Assembly: GCF_900143565.1 (NCBI RefSeq) | Contig: NZ_FREX01000001.1 | Coordinates: forward strand, 319,640-383,639 | Source: Pseudovibrio sp. Alg231-02 | Lineage (GTDB): Bacteria > Pseudomonadota > Alphaproteobacteria > Rhizobiales > Stappiaceae | Length of the DNA: 64,000 bases | Direction: 5' to 3' | In this document: positions 27,162 to 36,245 of the stretch, piece by piece | Position numbering within the stretch: the stretch's first letter is position 1 | Layout of the letters: each line of letters begins with the position of its first letter | Position numbers and translations under genes: made by a program | The notes under the pieces: model-generated | The model's database searches: none | Told to the model about the DNA's origin: nothing | The model's input: the letters and a program-made list of their open reading frames with translations, nothing else

Positions 27162-27899
27162 TTAAATCATCGCCATACCGCCATTCACGTGCAGTGTCTG
27201 ACCGGTAACGTACGCTGCTTCATCACTTGCGAGATAAACAGCTGCACCTGCGATTTCTTCAGCAGTGCCCAAACGACCAGCTGGAACGTTGCCCAGGATC
27301 GATTCGCGCTGCTTTTCGTTCAGCTCGTCGGTCATCGCGGTTGAGATGAAACCTGGAGCAATTGTGTTTACGGTGATCTTGCGAGACGCCACTTCCTGCG
27401 CCAAAGACTTGGACATGCCGATCATGCCAGCTTTTGCAGCAGAGTAGTTCACCTGACCTGCGTTGCCGGTAACACCAACAACAGAGGTAATTCCGATAAT
27501 GCGGCCCCGACGACGCTTCATCATGCCTTTGATTGCAGCACGGCAGATGCGGAATGTTGCAGACAGGTTTACTTCAAGAACCTGATCCCATTCTTCGTCC
27601 TTCATGCGCATGAAGATGTTGTCACGGGTGATACCAGCGTTGTTCACTAGGATATCGAGAGTGCCCATCATTTCTTCAGCCGCTGGTACAAGCGCATCAA
27701 CACTGTCACGATCAGACAGGTTTGCTGCTTTAATGTGAACGCGGTCACCCAGATCAGATGCCAGCGCTTCCAGCTTCGCTTCGCGGGTACCGGACAAGGT
27801 TACAGTTGCACCTTGCGCGTGAAGAGCGCGTGCAATCGCTTCACCGATACCACCGGTCGCGCCGGTTACGAGAGCGCCTTTACCTTCTAAATTGAACAT
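27162..27899 (-). CDS. fabG: 3-oxoacyl-ACP reductase
   Basis: 245 residues. TGATGGIGEAIARALHAQGA binds NADPH, VNNAGITRDN is the NNAG motif, and the catalytic Ser/Tyr/Lys appear in GITSVVGVTGNAGQVNYSAAKAG. The SDR enzyme reduces 3-oxoacyl-ACP. AGGAGA sits nine bases before the ATG. Together with the adjacent fabD and acpP this is the standard fatty-acid cluster. Confidence 0.96.
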   Translation of the reverse strand: MFNLEGKGALVTGATGGIGEAIARALHAQGATVTLSGTREAKLEALASDLGDRVHIKAANLSDRDSVDALVPAAEEMMGTLDILVNNAGITRDNIFMRMKDEEWDQVLEVNLSATFRICRAAIKGMMKRRRGRIIGITSVVGVTGNAGQVNYSAAKAGMIGMSKSLAQEVASRKITVNTIAPGFISTAMTDELNEKQRESILGNVPAGRLGTAEEIAGAAVYLASDEAAYVTGQTLHVNGGMAMI

Positions 27900-28014
27900 G
27901 CCGTTGGTCTCCTCGGCTTAAAATCCGTTTGAAGAAAGCTCATAGGGAGGAACCATAGGTTCCGTCTATACGCAGTGCAAAATGCGGTGCCTTTGAGCCT
28001 TCAAAATCTGTGTA

Positions 28015-28968
28015 TTAGCTTTCGACGCCTTCAAGACGTGCAACAAGTGCATCAATATCTTCTGCTGTGTTGATCGCAACACCTTCCAGAGATTTGACGA
28101 TACGGCGCACCATGCCACTGAGAACCTTACCAGTGCCGATTTCAACGAGCGTGGTCACTCCGTTGTCAGCCATCCAGGTTACAGATTCGCGCCAGCGTAC
28201 AGTTCCAGTCACTTGCTCTACGAGACGAGTGCGGATTTCTTCCGGATCAGTGATTGGTGCAGCAAGAACGTTTGCAACAAGTGGAACAACCGGTGCTTTA
28301 ATTTCAACTTCAGCCAATGCCTTTGCCATTGCGTCTGCAGCAGGTTGCATCAAGGAGCAATGGAACGGTGCGGAGACCGGAAGCAGAACAGCGCGGCGAG
28401 CGCCTTTGCCTTTTGCGATTTCACAAGCACGCTCTACGGCTGCCTTATGGCCAGACACAACAACCTGACCGGTTGCGTTGTCATTGGCTGCCTGACAGAC
28501 TTCGCCCTGAGCGGCCTCCTGTGCAACTTCCATCGCCTGATCGAAATCCAGCCCCAGGAGAGCTGCCATTGCGCCCTCACCTACTGGCACTGCTTTTTGC
28601 ATTGCGTCACCGCGAATGCGCAGCAGACGTGCTGCATCGGCAATGCTCAAAGAGCCCGCTGCAGCCAGTGCAGAATACTCACCAAGAGAATGGCCGGCAA
28701 CAAAACTTGCAGCTTTGGAGAGGTCAACGCCTTTAGCCTCAAGCACACGCATAGTGGCGAGACTTACAGCCATCAGAGCTGGCTGAGTGTTTGCAGTGAG
28801 GGTCAGCTCGTCTGCCGGACCTTCCCACATGATCTTGGTCAGAGACTGACCGAGAGCTGCATCAACTTCCTCAAATACAGCGCGCGCTTCCGGGAACGTG
28901 TCGGCAAGTTCTTTACCCATTCCAACCGTCTGGCTGCCCTGTCCGGGAAATGTAAATGCAATAGTCAT
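28015..28968 (-). CDS. fabD: Malonyl-CoA:ACP transacylase
   Basis: 317 residues. FTFPGQGSQTVGMGKELAD is the conserved start, FVAGHSLGEYSALAAAGS carries the nucleophilic Ser (GHSLG), and SAPFHCSLMQPAADAM has the catalytic His. It loads malonyl groups on ACP. It is the first gene of the minus-strand fab run and faces rpsF across a 514-base divergent region. Confidence 0.96.
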   Translation of the reverse strand: MTIAFTFPGQGSQTVGMGKELADTFPEARAVFEEVDAALGQSLTKIMWEGPADELTLTANTQPALMAVSLATMRVLEAKGVDLSKAASFVAGHSLGEYSALAAAGSLSIADAARLLRIRGDAMQKAVPVGEGAMAALLGLDFDQAMEVAQEAAQGEVCQAANDNATGQVVVSGHKAAVERACEIAKGKGARRAVLLPVSAPFHCSLMQPAADAMAKALAEVEIKAPVVPLVANVLAAPITDPEEIRTRLVEQVTGTVRWRESVTWMADNGVTTLVEIGTGKVLSGMVRRIVKSLEGVAINTAEDIDALVARLEGVES

Positions 28969-29482
28969 TTATAAATAGCTCCGTCGCACTCTATATTGCG
29001 TCAATGTGGGCCAATCGCCTCAAATGTGGGTGGTCCACTTTGTATTCCAAGATGGGGCGGCTATAAATTCACCAAATACGTGCAAATTATGACCGCCGCC
29101 AAAATTAGTAGCACTGCAGATGCCCTATTGGTCAGCTGCTTGCACCTTCAAGAAACCCAAGGAAAACCTTGGTTGCCTGCGTATTCATCGGGGCGACATG
29201 AGCCGCCTTGCACGCGCAATGTCAAGACTGCATCTGGAAAAAAGGTCTTTTTCCCCGATAGTACTTGCCTTTTGTAGGGGATTGGCTATAAAGCCCGTCT
29301 CGTTTCCGGTATTAGGCCGGAGGCTTAAAGGAAGGCAGCCCTTTGGGGTTGTAGGAGTTGAAAGATATCCGTCTTCCCGTGTCTCCGCTCTTGTGTAAAC
29401 ATCTTCTGGGCCTTTTTCTGAGGGCCGTTCGAAGGGGCTTTGCGCCAATACCGGAATTGTTTAACTCAGAAAGGCAATCCAC
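28969..29482. other. Divergent intergenic region between fabD and rpsF
   Basis: About 510 bases with no gene. It should contain the fabD promoter (left) and the rpsF operon promoter (right, see 29265). The roughly 190-base untranslated leader before rpsF could host ribosomal-protein autoregulation. I see several short GC-rich stems but cannot assign a defined leader motif. Confidence 0.5.
29265..29292 (+). promoter_or_regulatory. Candidate sigma-70 promoter for the rpsF operon
   Basis: TTGCCT at 29265-29270 and TATAAA at 29287-29292 are separated by 16 bases, upstream of rpsF with a long leader. This is sequence likeness only. Confidence 0.4.
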
Positions 29483-29923
29483 ATGGCGCTCTATGAGCAC
29501 GTGTTCCTGGCTCGTCAGGACATTTCTACTCAGCAGGTTGAAGCCCTCGTTGAACAGTTCAAAACTGTTCTCGAAGAAAACGGCGGCAAAGTCGGCAAAA
29601 TCGAAACTTGGGGTCTGCGTACTCTGACTTACCGTATCAACAAGAACCGTAAGGCTCACTACACTCTGATGAATGTAGATGCTCCACACGCGGCTGTTGC
29701 TGAAATGGAACGTCAGATGGGCCTGAGCGAAGACATTCTTCGTTTCATGACCATCCGTGTAGAAGAGCTGGACGAAGAACAGTCCGCTATGATGCAGAAG
29801 CGTGATCGCGACGACCGTCGTCGTGGTGACCGTAACGATCGTGGTCCACGTCCGGACCGTGGCGATCGCGGTGATCGTGGCCCACGCCCTGATCGTCGTC
29901 CTGAAGCACCTGCAGCGGAGTAA
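29483..29923 (+). CDS. rpsF: 30S ribosomal protein S6
   Basis: 146 residues: [20 protein letters not shown] at the start, the [16 protein letters not shown] core, and a C-terminal Arg/Asp/Gly-rich tail (repeats of DRGDRG type) that is common in alphaproteobacterial S6. S6 binds the central domain of 16S rRNA as a dimer with S18. The ATG follows GAAAGG. rpsR starts six bases after the stop. Confidence 0.97.
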   Translation: MALYEHVFLARQDISTQQVEALVEQFKTVLEENGGKVGKIETWGLRTLTYRINKNRKAHYTLMNVDAPHAAVAEMERQMGLSEDILRFMTIRVEELDEEQSAMMQKRDRDDRRRGDRNDRGPRPDRGDRGDRGPRPDRRPEAPAAE

Positions 29924-29929
29924 TTGAAA

Positions 29930-30175
29930 ATGGCTGAATCTTCTTCCGCAGGACGTCGTCCTTTCTTCCGTCGTCGTAAGACCTGCCCATTCTCCGGTGC
30001 GAACGCTCCGAAGATTGACTACAAGGACATCCGTCTTCTGCAGCGCTACATCTCTGAGCGCGGCAAGATCGTTCCTTCCCGTATTACCGCAGTATCTGCG
30101 AAGAAACAGCGTGAACTGGCTCGTGCCATCAAACGCGCTCGTTTCCTCGGCCTGCTGCCTTTCGTAATCAAGTAA
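29930..30175 (+). CDS. rpsR: 30S ribosomal protein S18
   Basis: 81 residues with [39 protein letters not shown] and the basic [13 protein letters not shown] end, all typical of S18. The frame is open from a TTG at 29924, but the ATG at 29930 ([10 protein letters not shown]) is better spaced from the GGAG upstream. S18 pairs with S6 in the 30S platform. It is followed by a strong terminator. Confidence 0.97.
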   Translation: MAESSSAGRRPFFRRRKTCPFSGANAPKIDYKDIRLLQRYISERGKIVPSRITAVSAKKQRELARAIKRARFLGLLPFVIK

Positions 30176-30188
30176 GTCTTGGTTATTG

Positions 30189-30218
30189 GGTCAGGGTGTT
30201 TTGCACCCTGACCTTTTT
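30189..30218 (+). terminator. Rho-independent terminator between rpsR and rplI
   Basis: GGTCAGGGTG (30189-30198) pairs perfectly with CACCCTGACC (30204-30213) around a five-base loop, then TTTTT. It separates rplI from the S6-S18 pair. Confidence 0.85.
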
Positions 30219-30325
30219 CATGATTCCGACATGTCGGGATCACGGTTGAGAGATTGATCGCGTCAGCGAGAAGCTCTCTCTAACTGCGGATCACACTTTC
30301 CGCAGGACAGCAAAGGAGATATTCC

Positions 30326-30943
30326 ATGAAAGTTATCCTTCTTGAGCGTGTGGCTAAACTTGGCCAGATGGGCGAAACCGTAGCTGTTAAAGACGGTTAC
30401 GCACGTAACTTCCTGCTGCCTCAGGGCAAAGCACTTCGTGCAAACAAAGCTAACCTTGAGCGCTTTGAAAGCGAACGTGTACAGCTTGAAGCTCGTAACC
30501 TTGAGCGTAAGACAGAAGCTGAAGCAGTTGGCACAAAGCTGGCTGGTGCAAGCATCGTTGTTATCCGCGCTGCTGGCGAAACTGGTCAGCTCTACGGTTC
30601 TGTTGCTACCCGCGATATCGCTGGTGAACTGACCGAAGCAGGCTTCAGCGTTGTTCGCTCCCAGGTTTCCCTGCGCGCGCCAATCAAGACCATCGGTCTG
30701 CACGACGTATCCATCGTTCTTCACCCTGAAGTTGAAGTTGAAATCTCTGTTAACGTTGCTCGTTCTGAAGACGAAGCTAACCGTCAGGCAGCAGGCGAAG
30801 ACCTCACAGGCCGTGAAGAAGACAGCTTTGAATTCGACGAAGATCTCGACGAAGACGAAGAGCTGGAAGACGGCGAAGAAAACGCTGAAGAAGCTTCTGA
30901 CGAAGAAGAAGCTGAAGGCGAAGAAAAAGAAACCGAAGAATAA
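30326..30943 (+). CDS. rplI: 50S ribosomal protein L9 with long acidic tail
   Basis: 205 residues. [19 protein letters not shown] and [15 protein letters not shown] form the L9 N-domain, and [18 protein letters not shown] lies in the C-domain. After about residue 150 the chain becomes almost entirely Glu/Asp/Ala, about 50 residues beyond typical bacterial L9. L9 links the L1 stalk base to neighbouring ribosomes and aids frame maintenance. The ATG has AAGGAG upstream. A strong terminator follows. Confidence 0.96.
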   Translation: MKVILLERVAKLGQMGETVAVKDGYARNFLLPQGKALRANKANLERFESERVQLEARNLERKTEAEAVGTKLAGASIVVIRAAGETGQLYGSVATRDIAGELTEAGFSVVRSQVSLRAPIKTIGLHDVSIVLHPEVEVEISVNVARSEDEANRQAAGEDLTGREEDSFEFDEDLDEDEELEDGEENAEEASDEEEAEGEEKETEE

Positions 30944-30964
30944 TTTTTCTTCACTTTTCGATGA

Positions 30965-30998
30965 AAAAGGCAGGGTCTCCGACTCTGCCTTTTTTTAT
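30965..30998 (+). terminator. Rho-independent terminator of rplI
   Basis: AAAGGCAG pairs with CTGCCTTT around GGTCTCCGACT, followed by a T run, about 20 bases past the rplI stop. Confidence 0.85.
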
Positions 30999-31279
30999 GC
31001 ACTGATCTTGGCAGAATCGGCAAAGGCCCCGCTGATTCTATTCCTCAAAAAAGAGTTTGTTAATAATTGTAGTTGGGGCGGAAATCCCTGAATACGGCTG
31101 ATTTTAAACAATTATTCTAAGCTTTTCTCGCGTCTAGAGAGTAGCGACTGTCAATTGGCAACCTGCAATTTTCCCCGCTGATTTAATTTTGTTAAAGAAC
31201 TGGGCTTAAGGTGCGAAGGCCCCCTTTTCCTGCCCGCCTTAAAGCTGTAACCAAGTTGCCAAGCGGCACGAGGGGCGGA
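30999..31279. other. Intergenic region between rplI and dnaB
   Basis: About 280 bases without a gene, AT-rich in the centre; presumably holds the dnaB promoter. The dnaB frame is open from 31211 but that part has no matching family sequence. Confidence 0.45.
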
Positions 31280-32767
31280 ATGAAGGGCACAGTCCAAAAA
31301 TTAGAGAAGGCTAGTGAGACCATGAGAGTGGTCCCGCATAATGCCGAGGCAGAGCGCCAGCTTCTTGGTGCCATTATGGTAAACAACGAGACCTATTATC
31401 GTGTCTCGGAGTTTTTAGAAGCGCGCCATTTTTTCTTAGCTCCCCACAAGGATATCTATGACAAATGCGGAGCGTTGATTAAGGCAGGCAAGATTGCCTC
31501 GCCTATTACGCTCAAAACGTTTTTCCCGGCAGATGAGAAGATTGCAGACCTGTCTGCAACTCAGTATCTGCTGCGTCTTGCAGGTGATGCGACTTCTGTG
31601 ATCAACGCAGAAGACTACGGCAAGACCATTTACGATCTGGCGACTCGCCGTAACCTGATCACCATTGGCGAAGACATGGTGAACATTGCTTATGACGCGC
31701 CAATCGACATGCCACCGTCCTCACAGATTGACGATGCTGAGCGTCGTTTGTTTGAATTGGCGGAGACTGGCCGGTCTGATGGCGGTTTTCAGGACTTTGG
31801 CAGTGCACTGACCGAAACTATTGAGATGGCTGCAGCAGCCTTTCAGCGTGAAGGTGCCCTTTCCGGTGTTTCAACGGGTTTGCGTGACCTGGACAAACTC
31901 ATGGGTGGCTTGCAGTCTTCGGATTTGGTCGTTTTGGCTGGTCGTCCTGCGATGGGTAAAACATCGCTGGTTACAAACATCGCTTATAACATTGCTGAAA
32001 ATTACCAGACTGAAGAGATGCCAGATGGCACTGTTCGGACTGTAAATGGCGGCGTTGTTGGCTTCTTCTCATTGGAAATGAGTGCCGAACAGCTGGCTAC
32101 TCGTATTATTTCCGAGCAGACAGAGATTTCTTCCTCCAAGATTCGCCGCGGCGACATCAACGAGATTGAATTTGAGAAGCTGGTTGCGGCAACACAGCAT
32201 ATGCAACACGTTCCACTTCATGTGGACCAAACAGGTGGTATTTCCATCGCGTCCCTCGTTTCCAAAGCCCGACGGCTGAAGAGACAAAAGGGGCTGGATA
32301 TGATCGTGGTCGACTATATTCAGCTGCTGACCGGTTCCTCCAAGAATCAGGGCAACCGCGTTCAGGAAATTACTGAGATCACCACCAACCTTAAAGCGCT
32401 GGCGAAGGAACTTAATGTTCCGATCATCGCGCTGTCTCAGCTCTCTCGTCAGGTTGAAAACCGTGACGATAAACGCCCACAAATGTCTGACCTTCGTGAA
32501 TCTGGCTCGATCGAGCAGGATGCGGATGTGATCATGTTTGTGTATCGTGAAGAGTATTACATGGGCAAAAAGGAACCGCCTGAAGGCACTCCTGAATATG
32601 AAGAATGGAGTAGCAAGATGGAGCAGCTACGCGGCAAGGCGGAAGTCATCATCGCCAAGCAGCGTCACGGTCCAACTGGCATTGTTGATCTACAGTTCCA
32701 GGGCGAGTTCACTCGCTTCTCCGATCTGGCAGATGACGCCCATATTCCTGACAGAATTATGGAGTAA
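31280..32767 (+). CDS. dnaB: Replicative DNA helicase DnaB
   Basis: 495 residues from the ATG at 31280, which is preceded by GAGGGG. The N-terminal helical domain starts at MRVVPHNAEAERQLLGAIMV. The RecA-like C-domain has Walker A GRPAMGKTSLVTNIAYN, FFSLEMSAEQLATRI, DMIVVDYIQLLTGS (Walker B) and QLSRQVENRDDKRPQMSDLR. The hexamer unwinds DNA at the fork. No intein is present. It is followed by a hairpin and alr. Confidence 0.96.
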   Translation: MKGTVQKLEKASETMRVVPHNAEAERQLLGAIMVNNETYYRVSEFLEARHFFLAPHKDIYDKCGALIKAGKIASPITLKTFFPADEKIADLSATQYLLRLAGDATSVINAEDYGKTIYDLATRRNLITIGEDMVNIAYDAPIDMPPSSQIDDAERRLFELAETGRSDGGFQDFGSALTETIEMAAAAFQREGALSGVSTGLRDLDKLMGGLQSSDLVVLAGRPAMGKTSLVTNIAYNIAENYQTEEMPDGTVRTVNGGVVGFFSLEMSAEQLATRIISEQTEISSSKIRRGDINEIEFEKLVAATQHMQHVPLHVDQTGGISIASLVSKARRLKRQKGLDMIVVDYIQLLTGSSKNQGNRVQEITEITTNLKALAKELNVPIIALSQLSRQVENRDDKRPQMSDLRESGSIEQDADVIMFVYREEYYMGKKEPPEGTPEYEEWSSKMEQLRGKAEVIIAKQRHGPTGIVDLQFQGEFTRFSDLADDAHIPDRIME

Positions 32768-32797
32768 GTCTGGTTCATCCTACTGAATTAGCGATTG

Positions 32798-32846
32798 GCC
32801 CGGGGTAACGCACATCAGTTGTGCAGTGCTCCGGGTCTTTCTTTTT
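32798..32846 (+). terminator. Probable terminator after dnaB
   Basis: A two-part stem: CCCGG with CCGGG and GCACA with TGTGC around a five-base loop, then TCTTTCTTTTT. It lies about 30 bases after dnaB. Confidence 0.6.
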
Positions 32847-32902
32847 AAATTCAGATATTTTTTGTAGGTTATTGCGCATTCAAAGAATCTGAGGGCAATC
32901 GC

Positions 32903-34054
32903 GTGACACATTCTGCCGCTCCTACTTCTGCCCGCGCAGCTCATTCTGCTGGCGGCGCTGCAAAATTAACCATCGACCTTACCGCTCTACGCTCGAACTG
33001 GTGTTATTTGAATGGCAAGGTGGGCGATGGCTGTACCTGCGCTGTGGTACTCAAGGCCAATGGTTATGGGACTGGTGCTACTGAAGTTGGCAAAACACTT
33101 TATCACACCGGAGCCCGTGTCTTCTTTGTTGCGCTTCCTGAAGAAGGAATCGACCTGCGCAAAGAACTGCCACACGCAGAAATCTATGTGCTGAATGGCC
33201 TCTTTCGTGGCCGTGAGAAATTCTATTATGATTTCAATCTCAAACCGGTCTTAAACAGTCTTGAAGAAGCAACTGAATGGTCTGCTTTTGCGCAAGGCCT
33301 GGATGAAGAACTGTCTGCGGCTTTGCACTTTGATACAGGCATGCATCGTCTGGGCATGTCTATTGAAGATGCGCTGCAGACTGGTGAGTCGCCTCATTTC
33401 CTTAAGGGCATCAAGATCGATCTGATCATGAGCCATCTTGCTTGCGCCGATACGCCTGACCACGAGCTCAACTCAAAGCAACTGGATCGTTTCCAGCGGG
33501 TTTGTGAGTTGTTTCCGGGCGCCCGCAAATCCTTGAGCAACTCTGCCGGTATTTTCCTGGGAGCTGATTACCATTTCGACATGGTTCGCCCAGGCATTGC
33601 GCTTTATGGAGGAAACCCAGTTCCTGATGATAGCAACCCGATGCTTCCGGTTGCGCATGTTCTGGCAGAAATCATAAGTTTGCGTGAAGTTCCGCACGGC
33701 GATCCTGTGGGTTACGGGGCTTCCCGAGTAACACCGCGAAAAAGCCGAATTGCAACCATAAATGCAGGCTATGCGGATGGTCTACACCGACTGGTTGGCA
33801 GCTCTGACGACCAGCCTATCGGCGCACGGGTTTATATAGGCGGGCACTTTGCCCCCATCTTTGGCCGTGTCTCTATGGACATGATTGCGGTTGATGTGAC
33901 GGATATTCCTGAGGAACACCTTTCGCGCGGTGCTCCGGTTGAGATTATGGGTGCACATGTAAACGTGGATGAATTGGCAAACTTTGCTCAAACCATCCCA
34001 TATGAATTGCTGTGTAGCCTTGGAGCACGCTATACACGCCACTATAAACGCTAG
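32903..34054 (+). CDS. alr: Alanine racemase
   Basis: 383 residues. CAVVLKANGYGTGATEVG contains the PLP-binding Lys, ALHFDTGMHRLGM is the second conserved block, DMVRPGIALYGGNP is the third, and the catalytic Tyr lies in DPVGYGASRVT. It interconverts L- and D-alanine for peptidoglycan. The gene opens with GTG at 32903 and GAGGG lies upstream. Gene order dnaB-alr-radA is conserved in this class. Confidence 0.95.
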   Translation: MTHSAAPTSARAAHSAGGAAKLTIDLTALRSNWCYLNGKVGDGCTCAVVLKANGYGTGATEVGKTLYHTGARVFFVALPEEGIDLRKELPHAEIYVLNGLFRGREKFYYDFNLKPVLNSLEEATEWSAFAQGLDEELSAALHFDTGMHRLGMSIEDALQTGESPHFLKGIKIDLIMSHLACADTPDHELNSKQLDRFQRVCELFPGARKSLSNSAGIFLGADYHFDMVRPGIALYGGNPVPDDSNPMLPVAHVLAEIISLREVPHGDPVGYGASRVTPRKSRIATINAGYADGLHRLVGSSDDQPIGARVYIGGHFAPIFGRVSMDMIAVDVTDIPEEHLSRGAPVEIMGAHVNVDELANFAQTIPYELLCSLGARYTRHYKR

Positions 34055-34087
34055 CGAGCTAAACACTGGCAGGAACCTGAATTCGAT

Positions 34088-35491
34088 ATGGCGAAACGCT
34101 CCCTTTCATTTGTCTGCCAATCTTGTGGGGCAACCACACTCAAATGGGCAGGCCGCTGCGAATCTTGCGGTGAATGGAACACAATTCAGGAAGAGCAAGA
34201 GGCCAGCGGTATCGGAGCTGGACCAAAAACCGCTTCGCGTTCCAAAGGACGCGTTGTCCCATTGGTCGGGCTTTCGGGTGAGACCAAAGACGCTCCAAGA
34301 ATTATCACAGGCGTCGCCGAACTGGACCGCGTGACTGGCGGCGGCTTTGTGAAAGGGTCTGCTCTGCTTGTAGGCGGTGATCCTGGAATCGGTAAATCCA
34401 CCTTGCTGACACAAGCCAGCGCACATCTCGCTTATCAAGGGCACAACATCGTTTACATCTCTGGTGAGGAAGCGGTGGATCAAGTGCGCTTGCGTGCAGA
34501 GCGTCTTGGCCTGCGCGATGCTCCGGTTCAACTGGCTGCTGAGACAAGTGTTGAAGATATTCTTGCAACTCTGGAAGCCAAGAAGGGCGATGAACGTGCT
34601 CATCTTGTAATTCTGGACAGTATTCAGACACTGTGGACGGAGATGGCCGATTCTCCTCCGGGAACGGTGACACAGGTCCGCGCCTCTGCGCAGGCGCTGG
34701 TTCGATTTGCCAAGAAAACCGGAACAACGGTTGTTATTGTTGGTCATGTCACAAAAGATGGCCAGATTGCTGGTCCGCGTGTTGTAGAGCATATGGTTGA
34801 TGCCGTGCTCTATTTTGAAGGTGATAACGCGCATCAGTATCGCATTTTGCGAGCCGTGAAGAACCGCTTCGGCCCAACCGATGAAATTGGCGTCTTCGAG
34901 ATGTCCGATATGGGGCTACGAGAAGTAAAGAATCCCAGTGCTATGTTCCTCAGTGAACGAAGCGCAACTGCTCCAGGTTCAGCCGTGTTTGCCGGGATAG
35001 AAGGTACGCGGCCTTTGCTGGTCGAAATGCAAGCACTTGTTGCACCCTCCCCCCTTGGCACACCACGCCGGGCGGTGATCGGGTGGGACAGCGCGCGCCT
35101 TTCCATGATTTTGGCCGTGCTTGAAGCGCGTTGCGGTGTTAAGTTTGCGCAACATGACGTTTATCTGAATGTCGCTGGTGGACTGAGAATTAATGAGCCA
35201 GGAGCTGACCTCGCCGTTGCGGCAGCTTTAATCTCATCGCTTAGTGGGGTTGCTCTTCCTCTCGAATGCGTCTATTTCGGCGAAATCAGTCTGTCTGGTG
35301 CAGTTCGACCAGTTGCTCAGGCAGCTTCCCGATTAAAGGAAGCTCAGAAGCTTGGATTCGGTCAGGCGGTTATCGCCGACGGGAATATGAAAGAAGGCTC
35401 CAATGCTCTCGGTCACGTTAAAGGACTTGAGGAGCTGGGAGATCTGGTGGCAAATATTGTTGCCAGTGCACAGAAAATGGAAAACGCTTAA
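34088..35491 (+). CDS. radA: DNA repair protein RadA
   Basis: 467 residues. The C4 zinc finger CQSCGATTLKWAGRCESCGE at the N-terminus is followed by a RecA-like core with Walker A GGDPGIGKSTLL, the RadA-specific KNRFG motif in AVKNRFGPTDEIG, and a Lon-protease-like C-domain (GADLAVAAALISSLSG). RadA drives branch migration of recombination intermediates, and bacterial forms are ATP-dependent helicases. It lies 33 bases after alr. Confidence 0.96.
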   Translation: MAKRSLSFVCQSCGATTLKWAGRCESCGEWNTIQEEQEASGIGAGPKTASRSKGRVVPLVGLSGETKDAPRIITGVAELDRVTGGGFVKGSALLVGGDPGIGKSTLLTQASAHLAYQGHNIVYISGEEAVDQVRLRAERLGLRDAPVQLAAETSVEDILATLEAKKGDERAHLVILDSIQTLWTEMADSPPGTVTQVRASAQALVRFAKKTGTTVVIVGHVTKDGQIAGPRVVEHMVDAVLYFEGDNAHQYRILRAVKNRFGPTDEIGVFEMSDMGLREVKNPSAMFLSERSATAPGSAVFAGIEGTRPLLVEMQALVAPSPLGTPRRAVIGWDSARLSMILAVLEARCGVKFAQHDVYLNVAGGLRINEPGADLAVAAALISSLSGVALPLECVYFGEISLSGAVRPVAQAASRLKEAQKLGFGQAVIADGNMKEGSNALGHVKGLEELGDLVANIVASAQKMENA

Positions 35492-35572
35492 GGGTTTAAC
35501 CTAGGCTGATTTTAACCGGCAGGCATTTTTGTTGGTTTGCCTGCCAGTCAAACAAGGGACTTGTGTCGACAG

Positions 35573-36199
35573 ATGCCGATCACACTCTTAGACGGAATTC
35601 TACTGGTTATCATGCTGATCTCTGGCGTTCTTGCTATGATTCGCGGGTTCGTGCGTGAGGTGCTTTCTATTGCATCATGGGTCGCAGCAGCAGTCGCCGC
35701 CTATCTTTTTTATGGAAGCCTGAAACCATTTGTGTTGCAGCACGTAACCAATGACACACTGGCAACTGCCATTGCTGCAGGTGCTGTATTCCTCGTGACA
35801 TTGATCGTGGTGAGCTACATCACCATGCGCATTTCAGACTTCGTGCTGGATAGCCGAATTGGCGCGCTCGACAGAACCCTCGGTTTTGTTTTTGGTGCAG
35901 CCCGCGGCTTCCTGCTTGTGGTTGTTGCGCTGCTGTTCTTTAACTGGTTTGTGCCAGAGCCACGCCAGCCAAACTGGATCATGGATGCCAAGTCCAGACA
36001 TCTGCTGGTGACCAGTGGCCAAAGTTTGGTTGCCGCACTGCCGGAAGATCCTGAACGCGCAATTATGGACCAGATTCGTAAGCAGGGCGGTACGACCGGC
36101 TCTGCAACAGGCGCATCCAGTGATGAAGAAGCCCGTTACTCCCCAAGTGAGCGGCGCGGACTGGACCAGCTGACGGCCTCCGGCGAAGGCCGGAACTAA
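35573..36199 (+). CDS. cvpA: CvpA-family membrane protein
   Basis: 208 residues. MPITLLDGILLVIMLISGV and MIRGFVREVLSIASWVAAAV match the CvpA N-terminus. Four membrane helices (about 7-25, 30-50, 65-85 and 105-125) are followed by a hydrophilic tail. The family is required for colicin V production in E. coli and affects envelope stress. An open frame reaches back to 35537, but the ATG at 35573 fits the family start. Its position directly before purF is the classical one. Confidence 0.88.
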   Translation: MPITLLDGILLVIMLISGVLAMIRGFVREVLSIASWVAAAVAAYLFYGSLKPFVLQHVTNDTLATAIAAGAVFLVTLIVVSYITMRISDFVLDSRIGALDRTLGFVFGAARGFLLVVVALLFFNWFVPEPRQPNWIMDAKSRHLLVTSGQSLVAALPEDPERAIMDQIRKQGGTTGSATGASSDEEARYSPSERRGLDQLTASGEGRN

Positions 36200-36245
36200 G
36201 CTTAATTTTGATATTTGGCCCAAGTAAGAACCAAGGAGTGATGCC

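Noticed and set aside
28213-28974. 253-residue frame antisense to fabD
   Set aside because: It is a shadow of a highly conserved gene on the other strand; Cys-rich and without family likeness.
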